Positions 1-9,400 of a DNA stretch of 22,191 bases are shown here, piece after piece. Numbering within the stretch: position 1 is the stretch's first letter; each line of letters opens with the position of its first letter. The DNA comes from Pleurobrachia bachei (taxonomy: Eukaryota; Ctenophora; Tentaculata; Cydippida; Pleurobrachiidae). The notes under the pieces are model-generated. The model did not search any database. It saw only the letters and a program-made list of their open reading frames with translations, and had not been told where the DNA came from. The translations under genes and the position numbers were made by a program. The stretch is from NCBI GenBank assembly GCA_000695325.1, contig AVPN01000755.1, positions 16,219 through 38,409 of the forward strand, written 5' to 3'.

Positions 1-63
<63 letters not shown>

Positions 64-66
64 CCC
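1..66. repeat. TC dinucleotide microsatellite
   Basis: Almost uninterrupted (TC)n with a few A interruptions runs from the window edge to about base 66, so the full tract may extend further upstream. It lies in presumed intronic or upstream non-coding DNA before the first visible UBXN4 exon. Confidence 0.95.
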
Positions 67-1020
67 TTGTGTGTGTAAGTGTATTGCGAGCACATCAGCT
101 GAGCCGCATTTGTCATCAAAATCATTGACAGATACGCATCTCAATCATAATAACAACTCTCCGGAGACTGGGTTTGGAATCATTCCAGTTAAAACTACAT
201 TGTATACCCTCTAAAATCTAGATTTCTTGTTATCTCATTCATAAGTTAGACATTAAATGAACTAATCAATAGATTCCTCGAACTCATTCTAGTTCATCTG
301 GACCTAGAGGCCAAGCCTCAAATTTTATTGTAAAGTTAAAAGTTTGAAAGTGGGATGGTCCACTCCTCATCAAGTGATTTTCAAAATCTAATCACTGATT
401 TTGGCCATGTCCCCTTGTTGTTTATTTGGTGTGTGGCCTCATGAACTTGATGAAACTTCCTTACCTCCAGTGTTACAATGGGTACACAAACTGAGCTATT
501 TAGCTAAACAAACAAGGGTTTAAACTCTTGTTTCTACCAATAATGGTTTGTACTGGACCCTGCTCGGAAAAGAGGTTTAAAGACACAGTTTGTGCCCCAA
601 AGTATCTCTTCGAGCCGGACAAAATATCAGAAGTGTCTTCGGAGACCTCAGAGACAGAAACAACTAAACAGCTTAGTACATTCCAAGACCTCATGAATTT
701 ATCCATATTCATCAGATATTAGGCATTCACTTTCGGTGTAATAATGAATTCCTTAGTCCCTTGACATCATTCTCAGAGGTCTCAGAGCCACATATTCCCA
801 TGCAACGTGTCCCGTGTGAGCGATATAATGTCAGGAGGGCGCGGAGACACTGATATGCAACAAGTACTCAGCTTCATTCGCGTTATCGCGCGCCGCAATG
901 TTTTGTGCTGACAAGCGCGAAAACATGAAATCCGCTCTTCTTTCAGTCACCAAATCCTTCCCTCACTGACACTCAGTCACCCATCTCTTGCTAATATGAC
1001 TCAACATTAATCTTTTTCAG
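67..1020 (+). other. Non-coding stretch, probably the end of a long UBXN4 intron
   Basis: No convincing exon is visible on either strand. The stretch ends in a polypyrimidine tract and AG at 1011-1020, a normal acceptor for the exon at 1021. The N-terminal thioredoxin-like part expected of UBXN4 is not here, so the earlier exons lie upstream of the window. A CpG-rich patch at about 838-925 contains several GCGCGC-type words and could be an internal promoter about 100 bases before the exon; that is inference. Short open frames at 500-722 on both strands have no family resemblance. Confidence 0.6.
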
Positions 1021-3684
1021 CCTACAGCTGGTGGTGCAACTACTGCACCTACAACAGCTGCTAGTAGTGCAGCAGCTCCCGATCAGACTGGAATTTCAAA
1101 CACTGTTACACCTGAATCCATTGAGGCCAAGATTAAACGGTAAATTTAAAACCCTTTTTCATTATCTTTGATTTGGATTATAAATAGGTAAAGTGCGTTT
1201 CAAACGACTTGACCTGAGATTCCTGGAAATTCAGGATCTCTCTTAGTAAATATAGCACGCAATACTCCAATTTCTAGGAATCTCAGGTCAAGTCATTTGA
1301 AACGCACTTTAAATAATCGCTATTTCTCCAGGAGTCGTGAGCTGAAGGGGGAGGGAGCAGGACCCAGTGAAGATGAGCCAACATCACCCCAACAAGCACC
1401 AACCGAGCTAACTCTAGAGGAGAGAAAAGAGAAGTATGTACCGGGTTTCTTATTGTATTTTCATCATGCAGGATTCCAGAGAAGGGGTATCAGCTCCTCG
1501 AAACACCAACATGTTTTTTCCTAACAACTAATTTTTATAGGGCTCTACAGATGATAGAGAAAAAGAGGCAAGAGGAGGAAGCGGCAGAGAGGGAGAAGGA
1601 AAAGGTGAAGGAGAGGGAGAGAAGGGAAGTTGGTCAAAAGGTCCAGGAGCAGAAGAAGAAGAGAGATGATGAGGCACTGAGGCAACACGCCCAGGCTATA
1701 AGACAAGAGAAGATGACACAGAAAGCCGAGATGGAGAGAATAAGAGCCCAGATTGCTAGAGACAAGGCTGAGAGGAGAGGAGGGGCGGTGGTTGAGGGTA
1801 GTGCGGTGGTTGAGGGTAGTGCAGCTTCAACTGCTACAATAGTTGCTCCCTCACTACCGTGAGTACTGTAATATGCACGTTTCTCTAAGTCTAAATAAGT
1901 TGACATGCTCTAACCGTTATTGGTTATTCCTCTCATTTCCATATAATATGCTAAATCATTCAGGTGCAATCATTCCTTACTGCACCCACTAATTAATCCC
2001 ACTCTACAGGGAGGGTAAAGTCAATTTGAGTATAAAATACGGTACCTCCACAACCATCTCACGCACATTTGATGAAACGGATGTCCTCTCTGAGGTCGTG
2101 GAATTTGTCAAAGAGGTACGTTAACCCTTCGACTCGAATTTCAAGTGCCATGACATTTGTAGTGATTGGCGGTATCAGGTTTTTTGGAGGACTAAAAAGT
2201 TATTCTTAGCCGATTTTAACTTTTAAGATTTCTCCTGATCTCTAAAAGTAAAATAATAATCGGCAATCGCGACAATATCTCCTGTTTTAGTCGCTACAAA
2301 AGGAGAACTTCACTCTGTGGAACACATATCCCAGAATGAGGTTCACAGAGAGTCACCTCGCTCTGAGTCTAGTGGATCTACAACTGTCAGGGCATGTCCA
2401 GCTGCTAGCCATGAGTGGGAAGGGGTATATCAAGAAGGACCCGAATGTTGAGGAGCAGGAGCAGAGGGAACCACTACCTGCTGCTGTAAAGAATACTGCA
2501 CAGAAAAAGTAAGTTTGGCTAAGTGCTAAACAGTAACAGCTAGTAGGTCTATTAATATGATTTTCTGTAACATTGTCCCAGTATATATCTCAATTCCCCC
2601 TCTCTCTTACTGCCCGTTCTATCTCCCTATTATGGAGTCCCTAAGTTACCCTTTGCTAATTACAGGGCCCTGACCACTACACGGATACAATTCAAGAAGA
2701 CTGATGGTACCTCACTGCTCCATCTGTTCGAGAAAGATGCCAAGCTGGGCGAGGTAGTGGAGTACTTTAAACAACAATGTGATGGTGAGAAACACGTGTT
2801 CAGTTGTGTCTTATTAATTTCTTGGATTTGAAATAATAGTTTCGAAGAAATTTTAGTAGTAGTAGTACAAAGTTATCTAAAGCTTACCAGCTTAAACAAT
2901 TCAAAACACTATTCCTAGATGTTGAGGGTGCGGCACTATGGAGTTTATACCCACGATACGAACTAACAGCAGCTCACATGACACAATCTCTGGAGGAGCT
3001 AGAGATGCACCCTTCAGCAGTGATACTAGTGATATCTAACAGTCAGCCCATTGTTAGGCCAGCCAACTCGGTAAGAAGTCTAATAGTAACTGGGCTTAGT
3101 TTAACTTATCAAACAACTGTCGGAATCAGTAGTGGATTTTACTCTGATGAAAATTTCTCCTTTTATTTTGTTTTACACCGTCCTGCCTCTACTCTCTAGG
3201 TGGCAGCGGGAGGTGATATTTGGGGTCTACTTCTTACCCTCCTACAGCTCCCATTCACCATACTCGGCTACATAAAGGATGTGATATTTCCCTCTGCTCC
3301 GGCCTCCCGACCAGTACCACCGCCCCTCAACAGGACCTCCCAACCATCGGCATCCAGGTATCACGTGATTAGTATTTCGTATTATTATTTAGTTTGTCAC
3401 TTTTATTTGAGAATAGCTAATTCTCTAATTCACCTTGGACTCTCCACTATTCGATCCCCTCTGTTTCCCCTACTTTTCAATTCACCCTCTCCCCCAACAG
3501 ACCGCCGCCCCAAACCCCGACAGCAGCAGCGGATGAAAACTCTAATCAGGGAGGGTTGAGGAAGCGCACTCGTTTGGATGGTAATATCACCAGATTATCA
3601 GACAGCAAGAAAAGTGGGCCAGATGGTAATGGTGATGATGATGATACGAACACTTATAACGGGAACAGCACTCAGCTACAGTAG
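1021..3684 (+). CDS. UBXN4: UBX domain-containing protein 4 (erasin) homologue, 5' end outside window
   Basis: Nine exons: 1021-1139, 1332-1433, 1541-1858, 2010-2115, 2291-2508, 2666-2784, 2919-3070, 3200-3357, 3501-3684. All have GT-AG borders and compatible phases and give 491 residues to the stop. UBXN4 is an ER-membrane adaptor that recruits p97/VCP for ERAD; the visible part matches its C-terminal architecture. A TPE-type start is followed by a long charged coiled coil (about residues 60-160, ending in QIARDKAER, close to vertebrate QIALDRAER). A canonical UBX domain follows (about 289-372, starting TRIQFK, with loop YPR where FPR is usual). Next comes a membrane-embedded hairpin opening GDIWGLL (about 383-408), then a polar tail ending NTYNGNSTQLQ, like human NNTWNGNSTQQM. 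A second UBX-like fold sits just before the canonical one (about 182-262), also with a YPR loop. I do not recall this in vertebrate UBXN4. The N-terminal UAS/thioredoxin-like region must lie upstream. Confidence 0.88.
1189..1311. repeat. Foldback element or long RNA hairpin in a UBXN4 intron
   Basis: Two 43-base arms, 1189-1231 and 1269-1311, are reverse complements of each other except at two positions. In RNA one of these would be a C-A mismatch and the other a tolerated G-U pair. The 37-base spacer contains a smaller nested inverted word. The arms begin and end with TA, which fits a TA target duplication of a Tc1/mariner-type MITE; a long pre-miRNA-like hairpin is the alternative. The element sits in the intron between exons 1021-1139 and 1332-1433, ending about 20 bases before the acceptor. 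No second copy is seen in the window. Confidence 0.85.
1785..1820 (+). repeat. 18-bp perfect tandem repeat inside UBXN4 coding sequence
   Basis: Bases 1785-1802 are repeated exactly at 1803-1820 within the coiled-coil exon. The repeat encodes AVVEGS twice, in the linker after the coiled coil and before the first UBX-like domain. It is in frame, so it only lengthens a presumably flexible linker. Confidence 0.9.
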
Positions 3685-4445
3685 GAAATAATAGAGCTAG
3701 ACCGGGTCTGGTAGACTCATGTAACTTTACAGCTTGATAGACCTTGAAATAACTTTGTTTGCAAACAAAAATTCTGGGACGATAACTTTGCGTTTGATTG
3801 ACGGCCACTGGAGATAAAATGAGTTATATTCCCAGTGTCACTAAGTTGGTTACAAAAATGAAATTGTTATTTTGTGCAGGCTAGAAAATACACCTGCCGA
3901 GTTATTCTGTAAAATCTGTGAAAATTGAGAATTTAAATCGTTTGGTAAGATTCGAATCTAACTTTGTTTGGAACCAGGATCGGGTGTAAGTTGTAAGTAT
4001 TACCTCGACTAAGGAAAGGAGTTTATTTCTCTTCCCCACTCGAATCTCAAGAGTATGATGCCTCAATTCAGGTGCGAGCTTGTTTCAGGTGATTCCCATG
4101 AGAGATGTGTTCCACGCACAGTACACCACGTCTCACCATCTGGAACCTGGTACCAGCTGGTCCAGTGGAACCAATGCCTATGCCCGGGCATGACCTCAAT
4201 TACATACTTATAAGTATAATACTTAGCTTATATTGAGTGAATAAAGATACCTCTAAATTACTAAACACATCTCTACACTTGTGTTATCTCAACACTGTGT
4301 GGGCCGGTTCTCACCACCATGCCCGTGTGTGTGTGCTTACGATGCGTGGGTGTTTGCAAGTAAGCAAGCCGATCCTTTTAACCATTACATCCTTTCTTAT
4401 CCTCCTCTCTGAAGTTTTACTAATTGTGTGATCGTTGTTGTCAAA
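3685..4445 (+). other. UBXN4 3' UTR and short intergenic spacer
   Basis: No exon with family support lies between the UBXN4 stop and the next start codon. The first part is probably 3' UTR up to the AATAAA near 4240. The stretch around 4310-4340 is rich in short TG repeats. A 31-codon open frame near 4101-4193, preceded by a TTTCAG acceptor-like sequence, was considered as an alternative terminal exon but has no recognisable homology. Confidence 0.6.
4240..4245 (+). terminator. Candidate polyadenylation signal AATAAA for UBXN4
   Basis: This canonical AATAAA lies about 555 bases after the UBXN4 stop and about 200 bases before the next gene's start codon, and is followed by T-rich sequence. 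I see no better signal in between. The position is plausible but unproven. Confidence 0.45.
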
Positions 4446-5784
4446 ATGCCGAAGAAGAATTCTGATGGCGGTGAGCCTAAGCCTGCCTCAAACTTTGTAC
4501 ATCTCAGTTACAAGTCGCTAACTGACTATGAGGACCTGTAAGTTAACACTTAGTTCAGGTCTGATTCCTTCAGTTAGTTAGTTAGATTTTCTCCACATTT
4601 TCTCTACTTTCATTGACATTCAACAATTCTTTATTTGATTTGGTACTGCTCATGCTAAATCCTAGTAAATACCCCCACTGCAGTTTCTAACCCCACACTC
4701 TCCCTTTCATCAGGAGGAAAGGAGAGGATATCTATTACGCTCAGATTCTCCGAACGTTCAGCTTTATGTTGGCCGCGTGTGCGATGGGTGCCTACGTAGC
4801 CGCCAAATCATTCTTCTTCCAGGACCGAATTGGAGCTGCTGTCATCTGTATGTTCCTGACCGTCCTTCTCGCTAACTCTCCCGTCATGAACCAAACGAGG
4901 AGGTCAGTCCTGTTACTTCACAGTTGGTTTTTTAAATCTTACTGTTTGGTTGTAAAAGATATCAACATATCCCGTCTAAATACTTATTAAATTCTCTTTT
5001 CCTCCCCAGCTGAGTGTCTAGGTATCCACTTCTTCTCCGGCTGCTGTATCTCAACCGTCCTCTGGTGGAATTTCTCATTCAACCATTGGAACATTGTCCG
5101 AGTACTGTCTGGCCTGGCCATGGCTCCCTTCCTTTACCAGCTGCCCAACCAGCTGTTCTGTTTTCTCCGAAACATGAACAAGACCTCTGATAAGAACAGG
5201 AGGGTCTCTAAAGATTGTAACAGACTGGTATTTGGAGTTCTCGGACCCGTGACTGTGTACGGTGGTCTCCTTATCCTGGATCTTATCACCCAGAAGGTGA
5301 TGGGAACACCTCTTCTACAGCCTGTAAGTATACTCTTCCACACTAAAGTGAAGATTACTGTTCGGTTTTTTTCTCTACAAACATAAACAGTAACTTCACG
5401 AACTAGGCACAAAAATCTTGATTACTCTGACCCCCAACCCTAAATACACTGCATTTACCTACCTTTTGTTTTCAATACAGGAGTGGAGGGCTAAAGTGAC
5501 ACTTGTATTTGGAGTGTGGGCCATGTACTTCGGACAATATCTCTTCGCCAAGGCCCGTCTCTATGACCACGATGTGTTTTGGTACGTTACAGGACTTGGA
5601 AACTTTGATTCTGATTTTCAACTTATAATAGAGATTTGTTGAGCACCAATTTATCCACCAATTGTATATATATATAACCTCAACCTCCCTCTTCAGGCAA
5701 ATTGTTCTGATGTTCCCTGAGACTCTACTCTCCCTATTCATGGTACCCAAGACCATTCTTAACCCTACCGAAGACGATTATTAA
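4446..5784 (+). CDS. Multi-pass membrane protein of unrecognised family
   Basis: Five exons: 4446-4537, 4714-4902, 5010-5323, 5481-5581, 5697-5784, about 260 residues. I do not recognise the family. The start MPKKNSDGG is followed by a short polar N-terminus of about 40 residues. Around six hydrophobic segments come next, for example FMLAACAMGAYVAA, AAVICMFLTVLLA, GIHFFSGCCISTVLWW, VLGPVTVYGGLLILDL, VTLVFGVWAMYFGQYLF and LMFPETLLSLFMVP. A basic loop (KTSDKNRRVSKDCNR) lies between the third and fourth. The tail NPTEDDY is acidic, with no obvious signal peptide. Odd point: exon 2 ends with two leftover bases at the only good donor (4903), but exon 3, entered at the only good acceptor (5009), needs one. 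Read literally, the frame hits TGA just after the junction. An extra base in the assembly, a non-standard splice or a real lesion would explain it. The other three junctions agree in phase. Confidence 0.7.
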
Positions 5785-6445
5785 ACTGATGATCTGTAAA
5801 AGAAATGCAATTGCATCATGGGACATGGACAATATGTGACGAGTGTGTAATATTCAATTGTAATTTACACTGATGCAGATGTGTGTGGCTGTTTTTTGTG
5901 CGATATGAGATAAATATGTATGTAATTTATTCCCTTAATATGTGTTCTAGATAGAAAACATATTTGGGTTGTTATCAACGATATTTTGTTCTGTGATTCG
6001 GGTACCCTTTTGATTTCACAACATTTCAACAAAAAAGTGTTTTTTTTTTCTTGGTATTGGTCAGGTTCGCCGTTCGGAAATTGTATGGCCTGGTAAGAAA
6101 TCATTATTGAGAAGAAATTTGTGACGTGTGTAACACTCACTGAGAGTCTCAGTGCAGTCTAAAATTACACACGCCCCCGTAAACAGTGTATAGTAGCGCG
6201 GCGCAGCATTATGCATTGTCCAACGCCAAAAGTGGCGCGCAAACGCGCGCGATATTCTAATAAACCGAATTTTATTTTCCAGATTCAAAATCTCGCGAAA
6301 AGACGCCAGAAGTTCACTTTTCGGCGGCCTTTGTCGCTGGGTTTGCCGGCGAAGCCCATGCCAGATTTTAAGCGAAAATGATGAATATGCTAAATATGAT
6401 TCGACTGCATTTCTACCGCTTGTTTCCATATCAGGGTATGAAAGG
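5785..6445 (+). promoter_or_regulatory. Intergenic region with CpG-rich probable TAF3 promoter
   Basis: The first 400 bases are AT-rich 3' flank of the membrane-protein gene, with no AATAAA close to its stop. From about 6195 the sequence turns CpG-rich, with repeated GCGC and GCGCGC words. At 6291-6298 lies TCTCGCGA, the core of a palindromic element known from vertebrate housekeeping, TATA-less promoters. The TAF3 start codon follows at 6446. The promoter role is inferred from position and composition only. Confidence 0.45.
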
Positions 6446-9400
6446 ATGGCCGATGAGTTCGCAGAGCACCTGCTCATCTCCTCCGTAGCCCGTATGTGCC
6501 GACAACAAGGCTGGCATCATACATCTCGATCTGGAATTTCACTGCTTTCAGACATAACCAAACACTATGTAACCAACATTGGAATTAATGCCTTACGTAG
6601 TGCAACACATGGTAATGAATTGCACTCTTAAATTAGTAGTTTAATGCACCACGTATGGTCAGTGGCGCTAGATTTTACCCAAAATTTCCTTTACAGCTGG
6701 CCGTTTTGAGCCGGATCTCAATGACCTGGCAAACTCGTTCAGCGAACTAGGAATAACTTTAATGGAGCTACAGAACTTCTGGTCGGAAACGGAGAGTGGC
6801 CGTAGTTACCAGGTAGGTCCCGTTGGGAAATCTCCAAGTTACATTATCAAGTTCCTATCTATGTTCTATAGCTTTAATGATCAGTTTTAATTAGATGTTT
6901 TTTAATAGTGCCCTATTTTCAGTACCGGACGTTCCCTGCTACTGCAGAATCGCAGCTGCAAATCCCAGAAGAGATTATAGAGGATCGCCCGGAATACATC
7001 CCTGATTATCTACCGACAACTGTGATAAAACAGGAGCCTAAACCAGAAGGTAATTACTGCAACATGCACCTGATGTTTTTGAAATAATGTTTGTTTTTAT
7101 AGAGGCTGGTGGCAGGTGGGGTCGTGAATTTCACGGTTTCCAATGTTCAAAGCATGTTGGGTGGGTGAGTGTTGTATAACACAAAAGGGTCGTCTTTTGT
7201 TTTAAAACACCAACCATCCAACTGGTGTGTACATAAGGACCATGTAATTGTTTGTTTTTGTTTAACACGGCCAATTGTTTTCTAACCTACATTCTTTAAT
7301 TTCAGATAAGTCTGCCCTGAATACCTCTTCACTTGCAAATGAAACATCTGAGAAAGGTCCTGATCCCTTCGATGAAGCAGCAGCTGCACCAGCCCCTGTG
7401 GCCCCCAACTGTCCCTTTATCAACAGGAGTGAGCTACCCATACCCAACGTGTCCAGTTGGGGCTTCAAAAGGGTCAACATCAGTGGAGAGTCGACAGGGG
7501 GAGGAGAGAGTGGAACGAGTGATGTTCCTAGCAAACCCCGGGAAAAACAGAAATCTTCTCCTGATAGTTACACGATAACGGAAAACTCGGACGACTTTGT
7601 TTTCACTGCTAAACACAAGAAAGCCAAGGAAGATAAGAAACATGCGGAGAGGAACAAGCCTACAGAAAAACCAATTCCAAACGGTCCAGGTTCTGTGGCT
7701 CCTAGAACACCTCCACCTCCAGCTGCATTGTCCCAAAACGGTCCAACTACCAGTAGCAAACTCTCCACCCCTCCTCCAGTGTCTGCCTCTACTCCCATTC
7801 TTATGGAAAAGATCAAGATCAGACTGGGAGATGTGGAGAAGAATGGTATAAGTAAGAAACTGTTTGAGAAGTCGAAACAACAGTCAAAACACGTGGTAGA
7901 GGAAGAGTTGAGTGGGTTTGTGCCTGAGAAAAGGAAACCTAAACCTCCTTCTACCAGCAAGGTATCGAGTGTCAAACCATCCACAACATCTACAGAATAT
8001 GAAAAGAAGGACAACTACAAAACTCCTGCCCTGGTTGACAGTGATTCAGATGATTTTGCTAATGATTTCGGTCTCAGTGAATCAAGTTCAGATGAGCTGT
8101 CAACTGCCAAGGAGAATATGGAAAAGCTTCTGAAGAGGGCTACTGATTCCCCCGCCGCAGCTACTGAGAAACCGGCACCTGCTGCTGTCGCCTCACCGGG
8201 GAGTAGGTCTCCTGTAAACAGCAGAGAATATAAACAGGGCTGGATGTGGGGTCCCTGATTATCTACCGACAACTGTGATAAAACAGGAGCCTAAACCAGA
8301 AGGTAATTACTGCAACATGCACCTGATGTTTTTGAAATAATGTTTGTTTTTATAGAGGCTGGTGGCAGGTGGGGTCGTGAATTTCACGGTTTCCAATGTT
8401 CAAAGCATGTTGGGTGGGTGAGTGTTGTATAACACAAAAGGGTCGTCTTTTGTTTTAAAACACCAACCATCCAACTGGTGTGTACATAAGGACCATGTAA
8501 TTGTTTGTTTTTGTTTAACACGGCCAATTGTTTTCTAACCTACATTCTTTAATTTCAGATAAGTCTGCCCTGAATACCTCTTCACTTGCAAATGAAACAT
8601 CTGAGAAAGGTCCTGATCCCTTCGATGAAGCAGCAGCTGCACCAGCCCCTGTGGCCCCCAACTGTCCCTTTATCAACAGGAGTGAGCTACCCATACCCAA
8701 CGTGTCCAGTTGGGGCTTCAAAAGGGTCAACATCAGTGGAGAGTCGACAGGGGGAGGAGAGAGTGGAACGAGTGATGTTCCTAGCAAACCCCGGGAAAAA
8801 CAGAAATCTTCTCCTGATAGTTACACGATAACGGAAAACTCGGACGACTTTGTTTTCACTGCTAAACACAAGAAAGCCAAGGAAGATAAGAAACATGCGG
8901 AGAGGAACAAGCCTACAGAAAAACCAATTCCAAACGGTCCAGGTTCTGTGGCTCCTAGAACACCTCCACCTCCAGCTGCATTGTCCCAAAACGGTCCAAC
9001 TACCAGTAGCAAACTCTCCACCCCTCCTCCAGTGTCTGCCTCTACTCCCATTCTTATGGAAAAGATCAAGATCAGACTGGGAGATGTGGAGAAGAATGGT
9101 ATAAGTAAGAAACTGTTTGAGACGTCGAAACAACAGTCAAAACACGTGGTAGAGGAAGAGTTGAGTGGGTTTGTGCCTGAGAAAAGGAAACCTAAACCTC
9201 CTTCTACCAGCAAGGTATCGAGTGTCAAACCATCCACAACATCTACAGAATATGAAAAGAAGGACAACTACAAAACTCCTGCCCTGGTTGACAGTGATTC
9301 AGATGATTTTGCTAATGATTTCGGTCTCAGTGAATCAAGTTCAGATGAGCTGTCAACTGCCAAGGAGAATATGGAAAAGCTTCTGAAGAGGGCTACTGAT

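Noticed and set aside
500-722. Overlapping open frames of 64-70 codons on both strands
   Set aside because: No family resemblance, no splice context and no hydrophobic or domain pattern. This length is expected by chance.
4092-4193. Short open frame after a TTTCAG acceptor-like site, possible alternative last exon of UBXN4
   Set aside because: Only about 34 codons, no homology recognised, and the normal UBXN4 C-terminus (NGNST tail) is already complete upstream.
4237-4431. 64-codon frame with a hydrophobic end just before the membrane-protein gene
   Set aside because: It overlaps the AATAAA signal and a TG-rich stretch and ends 15 bases before a well-supported start codon. It is probably chance.
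6061-6477. 138-codon minus-strand frame opposite the TAF3 promoter and first exon
   Set aside because: It covers the CpG patch and the TAF3 start on the other strand, and the translation shows no domain or family pattern.
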